A stretch of 33,391 nucleotides of DNA from NCBI GenBank assembly GCA_016209595.1, contig JACQVV010000017.1, positions 1 to 33,391 of the forward strand, in the 5' to 3' direction. The translations under genes and the position numbers were made by a program. Shown in pieces: positions 24,300-30,781 of the stretch. The stretch comes from Planctomycetota bacterium (GTDB lineage Bacteria > Planctomycetota > JACQVV01). The number at the start of each line of letters is the position of its first letter. The first letter of the stretch is position 1. Below the pieces are notes generated by a model. The model had not been told where the DNA came from. It was given only the letters and a program-made list of their open reading frames with translations, and made no database searches.

Positions 24300-25271
24300 C
24301 TACCTCGGGACCTCCACGGACGCGAGGAGCTGCTGGATGACCTGATCGGCCGTCGTCCCCTCGACCTCGGCGTCGGGGGAGAGGATCAGGCGATGCCGAA
24401 GGACCGGGTAGGCCATCCGCCGGACGTCATCGGGCGTGGCGAAGTCCCGGCCCGAGATCGCGGCGAGCGCCTTTGCGGAGAGGAGGAGCCCGATCCCCGC
24501 GCGCGGGCCGCCTCCCAGGAGGATCTGCGGGAAGCGCCGGCTCGTCTGTACGAGCGTGCGGATGTAGCGGATGACCGGCGCGTCCACGGTCACGCCTCCC
24601 ACCACTTTTCGCAGCCGGAGCAGTTCCTCGCGGCTCGCGAGCGCCTTGAGCTTGAACCGGTCGAGATCCGACGGGTCGTAGCCCCGGTGCCAGGCGGTGA
24701 GGATCCGGTCCTCCTCCTCCGGCGACGGGTAGCCGACCTGGATCTTCAAGAGGAACCGGTCGAGCTGCGCCTCGGGCAAGGGATAGGTTCCTTCCTGCTC
24801 GATCGGGTTCTGCGTGGCGAAGACCGTGAACGACTCGTGGAGCGGATGGCCGACCCCGTCGATCGTCACGCGGCGCTCCTCCATCGCCTCCAGGAGCGCC
24901 GACTGGGTCTTGGCCGGGGTCCGGTTGATCTCGTCGGCGAGGAGGAAGTCGGCGAAGATCGGGCCGCGCGCCAGGTGGAACGTGTTCGTCTGGAGGTTGA
25001 ACACGTTCGTGCCCAGGATGTCGGACGGCATGAGGTCGGGCGTGAACTGGATCCGCCCGAACTGGGCCCCGGTGAGCCGCGCCAGCGTGCGGACCATGAG
25101 GGTCTTCGCCGTCCCGGGGACGCCTTCCAGGAGGGCGTGGGCCCGGCAGAGGATCGTGACGAGCATCGAGTCGATCGTCTCCGTCTGGCCGACGATGACT
25201 TTGGCGAGCTCCTTTTTGATCGCCTCCACGCTCTCGCGGAGGCGCGCTATGTCGGTTGCGATGTCTGCCAT
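24300..25271 (-). CDS. MoxR-family AAA+ ATPase
   Basis: This 323-residue protein is a complete MoxR ATPase. The Walker A is GVPGTAKT (residues 50-57), followed by RIQFTPDLMPSDILGTNVF, Walker B FLLADEINRTPAKTQ with Asp113-Glu114, sensor FATQNPIEQEGTYPLPEAQL, and a lid domain with VVGGVTVDAPVIRYIRTLV and GGGPRAGIGLLLSAKALA. MoxR proteins act as chaperone-like ATPases, usually with vWA-domain partners, here the DUF58 protein downstream. The ATG at 25271 overlaps the end of the DUF4350 gene by 25 bases. A longer in-frame extension reads Arg/Pro-rich shadow sequence of the neighbouring gene and was rejected. Confidence 0.95.
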   Translation of the reverse strand: MADIATDIARLRESVEAIKKELAKVIVGQTETIDSMLVTILCRAHALLEGVPGTAKTLMVRTLARLTGAQFGRIQFTPDLMPSDILGTNVFNLQTNTFHLARGPIFADFLLADEINRTPAKTQSALLEAMEERRVTIDGVGHPLHESFTVFATQNPIEQEGTYPLPEAQLDRFLLKIQVGYPSPEEEDRILTAWHRGYDPSDLDRFKLKALASREELLRLRKVVGGVTVDAPVIRYIRTLVQTSRRFPQILLGGGPRAGIGLLLSAKALAAISGRDFATPDDVRRMAYPVLRHRLILSPDAEVEGTTADQVIQQLLASVEVPR

Positions 25272-26509
25272 TTCCGTAGTTCCGAGAGGAAGGAATCCAC
25301 TTCGCGCGCGAGTTTGACGAGCCGCCCGTCGCCCACGGCGGCGCTCGCGGCGGGCGCGAACCGGCGAAGTTGCTTGTCCAGGGCGCGGTAGCGCGCGATC
25401 GGGAAGCGCGCGTGGGAGGCGAGGACCTCGTCGAGCTTCTTCTCGCCCGCCCCGGGCGGCGCGAAACGGGCGACCGCACGCGAGAGCTCCATCCAGAGGG
25501 CCTGGACGCAGTACTTCCGGTGCCCCAGCCGCCGGAAGAGGTCGGCGCGGGCCTCGGCGTACTCGAAGGAGTCGCGCCGCGGGTCCACGACGAGCGGGAT
25601 CGGCGGGCCCAGTCGCCGCCCCATCGCGAGGAAGACGAGGAGCGCGGTTCCCGCGAGCTGGAAGAAGAAGGGCCCCAGTCCGAGCACTTCCAGATAGGCG
25701 TGGAGCTCGGCCTGCCGGACGAAGCCGTGGTGGTACTCGTCGAGGTAGAGGGTCCGGTCGTGGAAAAGGTCCACGAGGTTCGAGACGAGGAAGGGGTTCT
25801 CGCTCTCCGGCGTCGCCCGGATCCCGGCGTTCGTGAACGGGTAGGGGTCGGCGAAGACGAGGACGTCGCCCTTCCCGAAGCGGTGGTAGACCGCCTTGGG
25901 CTTCCCCGCGCCCCGGAAGAGGACGAGAACGTCCCGCCGGCCTTCCGCCACGCGGATCCACGCGCTCCCCGCGCCCGTCGGGTTCTTCGCGCGCGCGGCG
26001 AGCGGGAGGTCGGGGTCCGCGGCCTCCCAGGCTCCCGCCGGCGCGCCCGCGGGCTGGATGGCAAGGCCGAACGACTCGGCGACTGCGCTAGGCCGGTCGT
26101 CGACGAGGACGAGGAGGTTCCCCTGCTCCCCCACCCAGGACCGGACGGGCTCCACTTCGTCCTTGTCGATCGCATCGCCGCCCACGCCGGGGCGCACCAG
26201 CATGAGCGCCGCGGTCCCTGGCTCGCGGCGCGGCAGCGTGGTCGCGCGGAGCTTGAAGAGCCGGACCGGGATGCCGCGCTCGCTCGTCGCGTAGAGGACG
26301 AACGCGCGGAGCCCCCCCTCTCGCGAGGAGAACCCGCTGTAGTCCGGGAACTGCCCCTTCTTTCGCACCCGGGCCTCCAGGATCGAGAAGGCCGCGGCAA
26401 AGAAGACGACGAGAGCGAGCCCCAGGACGATCCGCGGCAGGGGGCGCGGGGGGACCGCACGAGCGGCCTCGCCCGGACGATCCTCTTCGCCCGGTTCAGG
26501 CGGCGGCAT
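25247..26509 (-). CDS. DUF4350 domain membrane protein
   Basis: This 420-residue protein has an acidic/Pro-rich N-terminus, one membrane helix (PRIVLGLALVVFFAAAFSIL), then a large extracytoplasmic domain. The domain includes YSGFSSREGGLRAFVLYATS, GDVLVFADPYPFTN and the DUF4350 hallmark TLYLDEYHHGF, followed by a second membrane helix (GLGPFFFQLAGTALLVFLAM). A cytoplasmic helical tail follows. This is the usual order for DUF4350 proteins, which accompany MoxR, DUF58 and DUF4129. The ATG at 26509 overlaps the upstream gene by 14 bases. The function is unknown; the domain resembles glutamine-amidotransferase-like folds used as sensors. Confidence 0.88.
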   Translation of the reverse strand: MPPPEPGEEDRPGEAARAVPPRPLPRIVLGLALVVFFAAAFSILEARVRKKGQFPDYSGFSSREGGLRAFVLYATSERGIPVRLFKLRATTLPRREPGTAALMLVRPGVGGDAIDKDEVEPVRSWVGEQGNLLVLVDDRPSAVAESFGLAIQPAGAPAGAWEAADPDLPLAARAKNPTGAGSAWIRVAEGRRDVLVLFRGAGKPKAVYHRFGKGDVLVFADPYPFTNAGIRATPESENPFLVSNLVDLFHDRTLYLDEYHHGFVRQAELHAYLEVLGLGPFFFQLAGTALLVFLAMGRRLGPPIPLVVDPRRDSFEYAEARADLFRRLGHRKYCVQALWMELSRAVARFAPPGAGEKKLDEVLASHARFPIARYRALDKQLRRFAPAASAAVGDGRLVKLAREVDSFLSELRKWQTSQPT

Positions 26510-27083
26510 CGCCGCTTCCCAGGATCTCTCGCGCGAGCTTCGCGCTCGCCCCGTACTCGGCTTCGCCGCACGACCGGAGTCCATACCACACGAGGTCGAA
26601 GCTCCTCGTCGCCTCGGCGAACGCCCCCCGCCGAACGCCCTGGGGCATCATCGCCACGTAGTCCCAGTTGGAGAGGGTGACCCGGTAGTCGATCTCCTGC
26701 CTGCGGTGGAGGCCGGAGAGGACCGCGTGGTAGACGGCGCGGACCGCGTCCCGGTGCTTCCCCTCGGCCGCGAGGCGGGCCGCGAGCTCCTCCCACCCCT
26801 CGGGGGCGAGCGCGAGGACGGCCTCCGCGGCGGCCTCGGGTTTAGCCTCATCCTGTTTCTTCTCGTCCTTCTTCTTCTCCTTCTTCTCCTTCTTCTCGTG
26901 GTTGCGAGCCCATCGCACCACGGCGAGGAGGATCGCGAAGAGGAGCGCCCCCGCGGCGAGACCGATCACCGCGTACATGAGGACCTTGAAGAAGCCCGCG
27001 AGAGCGCCCGTCTCGACGATGGGCTCGCTACGTTCCAGGAAGTGGTCGTCCCGATCCGGCATCTCGATCGGCTCCCTGCGCAC
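26496..27083 (-). CDS. DUF4129 protein, C-terminal part (downstream of an in-frame TGA)
   Basis: The 195 codons from a GTG at 27083 encode one membrane helix (FFKVLMYAVIGLAAGALLFA), a lysine-rich stretch (KKEKKEKKKDEKKQDEAKPE) and the DUF4129 core (AVRAVYHAVLSGLHRRQEID, then YVAMMP and RSFDLVWYGL). The same frame is open upstream to 27395 as a Gly/Pro/Glu/Arg-rich linker containing about nine Arg-Asp repeats. It is then joined through a single TGA (27396-27398) to the signal-peptide-bearing ORF at 27396-27785. No ribosome binding site precedes the GTG, so independent translation is doubtful. The whole 26496-27785 frame is best seen as one exported DUF4129 protein gene of about 429 codons, either broken or misread. 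DUF4129 proteins accompany MoxR/DUF58. Confidence 0.75.
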   Translation of the reverse strand: MRREPIEMPDRDDHFLERSEPIVETGALAGFFKVLMYAVIGLAAGALLFAILLAVVRWARNHEKKEKKEKKKDEKKQDEAKPEAAAEAVLALAPEGWEELAARLAAEGKHRDAVRAVYHAVLSGLHRRQEIDYRVTLSNWDYVAMMPQGVRRGAFAEATRSFDLVWYGLRSCGEAEYGASAKLAREILGSGDAAA

Positions 27084-27187
27084 GATCGGCTGCCCGCCGC
27101 CCCGCCCGCCGGGCTCTGTAACCCGCCCTGCGGGGTCTCTCCCCGCTGGCCGATCCCCGCCCGATCCCGACCGTCCATCCCCGTTTT

Positions 27188-27254
27188 CACGGTCACGGTC
27201 ACGGTCACGGTCACGGTCACGGTCACGATCACGGTCACGATCACGGTCACGATC
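27188..27254. repeat. Hexamer microsatellite encoding an (Arg-Asp)n linker
   Basis: Consecutive hexamers GTCACG and ATCACG run for about eleven units. On the minus strand, in the DUF4129 frame, they read CGT GAC or CGT GAT, that is Arg-Asp repeated. Because the unit is six bases, gain or loss of units keeps the frame. The same hexamer forms the array at 741-804. Confidence 0.88.
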
Positions 27255-27395
27255 CCCGCCCGGTTCGCCGCCACTGGGCTCACCGCCCGGGCCGCCTGGT
27301 TCGTCTCCGCCTCGGGGCTCGTCTCCGCCGCGGGGTTCGCCTCCTCTCGGCTCACCGTCTCCTCGCGAACCGCCCGGGTTCGCCGACCGCCCGCT

Positions 27396-27785
27396 TCAGC
27401 CCGCTCCCGAGTGGTCGCAGGTCGGGTCATCGCAAGTCGGGATCTCTCCGCCTGATCCGCTGCCCGGTTCTGTTCGCCCCGAGCCGTTTGGAGTACCCGA
27501 TCGCGCTCCGCCGTCCGAGCCCGTTCCGCCGCCGGTCCCCGAGCCCCCGGCCCGTCCAGGAAGCCCTCGCCACTCCTCGACGAGATCCTCCCGGACCTCG
27601 GGCGCGGGGCCCCTCACTAGCCCCTCGAACTCGTCGCGCGAGAGGATCTCCTCCACGTCCGACGGGGGCTCGTCCGATGTCTCTCGACTCTCCGTGAGCG
27701 AGCGAAGCCGCTCCTCGAGACCCTCCTGCGCGAACAAGGGCGCGGCGGCGAGGAAGACCAGGGCGGCGGTGAATCTACCCCGCAT
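27396..27785 (-). CDS. DUF4129 protein, N-terminal part: signal peptide and Gly-rich region
   Basis: This 129-codon ORF begins MRGRFTAALVFLAAAPLFAQ, a good signal peptide. A helical segment follows (LEERLRSLTESRETSDEPPS, DVEEILSRDEFEGLVRG), then a Gly/Ser/Thr-rich stretch ending CDDPTCDHSGAG at a TGA. The frame after the TGA continues without any further stop into the DUF4129 segment at 26496-27083. The Gly/Pro/Arg-rich composition is the same on both sides of the stop. The ATG overlaps the end of the preceding multi-TM gene by 11 bases. Alone, this piece would be a short secreted peptide of unknown use. Confidence 0.7.
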   Translation of the reverse strand: MRGRFTAALVFLAAAPLFAQEGLEERLRSLTESRETSDEPPSDVEEILSRDEFEGLVRGPAPEVREDLVEEWRGLPGRAGGSGTGGGTGSDGGARSGTPNGSGRTEPGSGSGGEIPTCDDPTCDHSGAG

Positions 27786-28656
27786 GGCTCGACTCCTGTG
27801 AGGGTTCTACGAGGACCGGTTCGGCGACCGACGCCGCCTCCCGGGCGAGGATCGCCTCCAGCGTGAGCGAGAGGTCGAGCCCCTCGCTCCGCACCCGCCG
27901 GTCGAGGTACGAGAGGACCGAGAGGAACGGGAAGAAGGGATCGACCACGACGAAGACGGCCGCGGCCAGGACGTGGAAGGCGAAGGGAACGTCGCCCGCC
28001 AGGAGCGCCTGGGCAAACGACGTGTCGATCCCCAGCAGGATCTCGGCGAGCGGGAAGACGAGGACCGGCACGGCGAGGAAGAGGTTCGCCGCGAGGAAGG
28101 CCCCGCCGAAGGCGAGGTGCCCGGCGACACCGAGTCCCGGGCCCCCACCCCCGTCCACCGCATCCCAGGAGGCCCGGAGCCCGCGCGGCCCGAACTTGCG
28201 CTCGAAGAGCCCCACAGGCACGGCGAGGAATAGCCTCGGCCAGACGAAAAGAGCCGGGACGTAGAACGCGGCGAGCGAGGCCACCGCGAGCGCCCCCTTC
28301 GCCGCTCCGGTCGCCGCGAGCGAAAGGACGCGCCCCCGCAAGGCTTCTCCCGCCCGGCCGAGCTCCGGCTCGATAGCGCCCGCGAGGTCCGGCCGGTCGC
28401 CGAAGTAGGCCGCCGCGATCAGGTGGTGCGAGACGTGACGCAAGATCAGGAAAACGGCCGCCGCCGGAGCGAGGAAAGCCAGGACGAACGATAGGTCCTC
28501 GCGCGCCCACGCCGGCCCGAGCGGCCCGGAGGCGTGGACGTAGAAGAGGTAGGCGACCGCGAGAGGGACCGTCACCGGGAGCGACAGGAGGTAGGCCGGC
28601 CCCGGCCGGGTCTGGATCGACCAGAGGGCGCGGTCGAGGAGCTCGAGAGCTCCCAT
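27775..28656 (-). CDS. Multi-TM membrane protein of unknown function
   Basis: The protein is about 293 residues, starting MGALELLDRALWSIQTRPGP. Around six membrane helices are visible: AYLLSLPVTVPLAVAYLFYV, DLSFVLAFLAPAAAVFLILR, GALAVASLAAFYVPALFVWP, LAFGGAFLAANLFLAVPVLV and HVLAAAVFVVVDPFFPFLSV among them. The short C-terminal tail reads VAEPVLVEPSQESSHAG. The family is not recognised; similar helical-bundle proteins often sit next to DUF4129 genes. The ATG at 28656 is used because the preceding gene ends at 28712; a longer in-frame extension would be a shadow of that gene. The ribosome binding site is weak. It overlaps the DUF4129 N-terminal ORF by 11 bases. Confidence 0.75.
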   Translation of the reverse strand: MGALELLDRALWSIQTRPGPAYLLSLPVTVPLAVAYLFYVHASGPLGPAWAREDLSFVLAFLAPAAAVFLILRHVSHHLIAAAYFGDRPDLAGAIEPELGRAGEALRGRVLSLAATGAAKGALAVASLAAFYVPALFVWPRLFLAVPVGLFERKFGPRGLRASWDAVDGGGGPGLGVAGHLAFGGAFLAANLFLAVPVLVFPLAEILLGIDTSFAQALLAGDVPFAFHVLAAAVFVVVDPFFPFLSVLSYLDRRVRSEGLDLSLTLEAILAREAASVAEPVLVEPSQESSHAG

Positions 28657-28711
28657 CGGCCGTAGCCAGCGATGGACCTGCCAGCTCTCGGCCGGGGCAT
28701 GTCCTTCCCGG

Positions 28712-29014
28712 CTACCGGGCGGCGAGGGCAAGGCCGGCACCATAGAGGACGAGGGAAAGGACGAGGAGGGAGACGGCGAGCACCAGGATGTCGTTCCGTT
28801 TGGCGAAAAGAGACCGTAGCGCCCGCCGGTGAGTCCGGGTCCCTGCCCGCCGGAACTGGCACGTGCAGGGGGCGCAGTAGAGGGCACCCTCGACGTTGGT
28901 CATGCACTCCTGGCAAAGCGGCGCCCCGCAGCGCACGCACACTCCCATCGCGATCCGCTCGTGGTGGGTCGCGCAGACCCAGGTCTCGACGCGCGCGGGG
29001 TCGACTCGGGGCAA
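28712..29014 (-). CDS. Small B-box-type zinc-finger protein with C-terminal membrane helix
   Basis: This 100-residue protein has CATHHERIAMGVCVRCG, then LCQECM and LYCAPCTCQF, a double zinc site like that of the 20502-21146 protein. A basic stretch (RRAGTRTHRRALRSLFAKR) and one tail-anchor helix (DILVLAVSLLVLSLVLYGAG) follow. The start is TTG, supported by AGAGG 4 bases upstream and an 11-base gap to the preceding stop. It is probably a cytoplasmic finger held at the membrane. Two finger proteins flank the MoxR gene set in this operon. The function is unknown. Confidence 0.78.
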   Translation of the reverse strand: MPRVDPARVETWVCATHHERIAMGVCVRCGAPLCQECMTNVEGALYCAPCTCQFRRAGTRTHRRALRSLFAKRNDILVLAVSLLVLSLVLYGAGLALAAR

Positions 29015-29025
29015 GGTGCCTCTTC

Positions 29026-30777
29026 CTATCCTTTCAGCTGCTTTTCGATCGATTCAACAAGCGAATCGACGCGCTTCTTCCCCTCGGCCGCCTTCGCCGC
29101 GAGCCCGGGTGGATCCGAAAGCGAACCGGAAATCGTCCGTGCGAGCGAGCGGAGCTCCTCGAGCAGATCCGCGACCTGGGCCGAAAGGATCGGGAAGCCG
29201 GTCTGCGCCTCCCGGAGGCCCGAGAGCTCCGCCCGGGCCTTCTCGACGCGCGAGAGAGTCTCGCCGACTTTTCCCGCGGCTGCCGCGGCATCGAACCCCG
29301 GTCTCCCGCTCGCGTCGAGGACCTCCTGGAGCGCGGCACGCTCGGATCTCGCCCGGCCGAAGAGGTCCGCGAGCCGGCGCTGGGCCTCGGCCTTCCCTCT
29401 CGCCTCGGGCTGCGGGGCCGGCTCGCCGCCGCCCTCCCCTTCCGCGGGGCCCTCCCCGGCAAGGAAAGCCCAGGCGAGGAGCCCGGCCCCCACGGAAAGG
29501 ACGAGGCCGGCGGCTGTCCAGACGATCCACCGCGATCCCGACCGCGGAGCCGCCGAGCGGAGGGGATCGAGTCTCTTCGAGGTCCTCCTCTCCCCCTGGG
29601 CCTCCCCCTCGCCGTCCTGGGAGTCACTGGAGCGGCCGAGAATCTCCTTGTAGGCCATGTCGAGCGAGGCGCTCCGCGAGGGCTGCTTCGCCGATGCCTG
29701 CCCCTGGACCGCCTGGGCATGCTCGAATGCTTTCGTCTCGGCTACGATCCCGTCCAGGATCTTCCGCTCCACGTACTCTTTCTCGACCATCACCTGGGCG
29801 AGGCTCCGCGAGAGGCCAAGGTCCTTGAGCGCCCGCTGGACGAAGCGGCACTCGTCCACCTCATCCTGGGACAGGACCCCGTTCTCGACGAGGATCCGGG
29901 AGACCTGGCGGTCCTCGGCGGTGATCTCCGCGCTCTGCGCGAGCTCCGACCACCGTATCTTCCCCAGCCGCTGCTTCTGGAGCGCCAGGACCCGGCGCAC
30001 GTCGGGCGGGCGGAGGTGCCCCTTCTCCACCATGAGCTCACCGATCCGCTTGATGACGCCGAGCTCCTTCAGACGGAACTGGATGTAGAGGCACTCCTTC
30101 ACATCCTCGCGCGTGGCGAGGCCTTTCTCCTCGACGAGGCGGCCGAAGCGGAGTTTGCGGCTTTCGCGGATCGACTCCGGCTCGACCCGGCCCTTCACCG
30201 CCTCCAGGAGGTCTGTGTCCTCCAGGAGGGGTCCGGCATCGGCCTGGTCTTCCTCCTGGAGCACCATTCCCCGGACGAGGCTCTTTTTCACGAGCGAGTG
30301 GCGTTCCAGGATGTCGCTCACGAGGTCCCGCGAGAGATACCCCTTCTCGATCATGATCTCGCCCAGCTGTTTGTCGATCCCGTGCTCCTCGAGGGCCATC
30401 TGGAGATCGAAGCACTCGTCCACCTGCTCGGGGCCGACGAGTTTCTGCTCGCGCACTCGCTCCACGAGAATCTCGTGCTCGACCGGCGTGAACTTGATGA
30501 TGTCGGCGGAGGTGTCCGCCTTCGCGGGGTCCATGCCGCGGTTCGCCGCCTGGGCCTTGATCAGCGCGGCGAGCGACTGCCGGTCGACATAGAACTTCTC
30601 GATCAGGATCTTGCCGATCTTCATCGGGAAGCCGCGGCCGCCCATGTCGGCCTGGATTGCCAGGCACTCTTCGAGCCGCGCACCGTCGGTGAGGTGGTTG
30701 AAGACGGCGATCTCGCCGATCTTCCAGTCCCGTTTCTTCGCGCTCTTCCCGGTGGCGCCTTTGCGCGCGGTTGTCAC
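29026..30777 (-). CDS. Large MshEN-like repeat protein (8 motifs) with TM helix, paralogue A
   Basis: This 583-residue protein contains eight 24-residue motifs in four pairs, starting at residues 19/53, 103/137, 210/244 and 291/325. The offset inside every pair is exactly 34. Typical motifs are QLGEIMIEKGYLS and RIGELMVEKGHLR followed by a hydrophobic pattern and a terminal Gln or His. This matches the MshEN (GspE/PilB N-terminal) repeat, which in some proteins binds cyclic di-GMP. A segment SLDMAYKEIL (about 371-380) precedes one membrane helix (417-440); the C-terminal 140 residues are charged and probably coiled-coil. It starts at GTG 30777 with GAGGA 8 bases upstream, 4 bases after paralogue B. 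There is no ATPase domain, so it is not a secretion ATPase. Confidence 0.85.
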   Translation of the reverse strand: MTTARKGATGKSAKKRDWKIGEIAVFNHLTDGARLEECLAIQADMGGRGFPMKIGKILIEKFYVDRQSLAALIKAQAANRGMDPAKADTSADIIKFTPVEHEILVERVREQKLVGPEQVDECFDLQMALEEHGIDKQLGEIMIEKGYLSRDLVSDILERHSLVKKSLVRGMVLQEEDQADAGPLLEDTDLLEAVKGRVEPESIRESRKLRFGRLVEEKGLATREDVKECLYIQFRLKELGVIKRIGELMVEKGHLRPPDVRRVLALQKQRLGKIRWSELAQSAEITAEDRQVSRILVENGVLSQDEVDECRFVQRALKDLGLSRSLAQVMVEKEYVERKILDGIVAETKAFEHAQAVQGQASAKQPSRSASLDMAYKEILGRSSDSQDGEGEAQGERRTSKRLDPLRSAAPRSGSRWIVWTAAGLVLSVGAGLLAWAFLAGEGPAEGEGGGEPAPQPEARGKAEAQRRLADLFGRARSERAALQEVLDASGRPGFDAAAAAGKVGETLSRVEKARAELSGLREAQTGFPILSAQVADLLEELRSLARTISGSLSDPPGLAAKAAEGKKRVDSLVESIEKQLKG

Positions 30778-30781
30778 GGGT

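Noticed and set aside
27396..27398. TGA as a selenocysteine codon
   Set aside because: The position lies in a disordered Gly/Ser linker with no redox motif, and no SECIS-like hairpin was seen after it.
26966..27430. Minus-strand frame reading a Val-Thr repeat through the hexamer array
   Set aside because: The other frame gives Arg-Asp repeats and connects signal peptide, linker and DUF4129 domain, so the VT frame is a by-product of the repeat.
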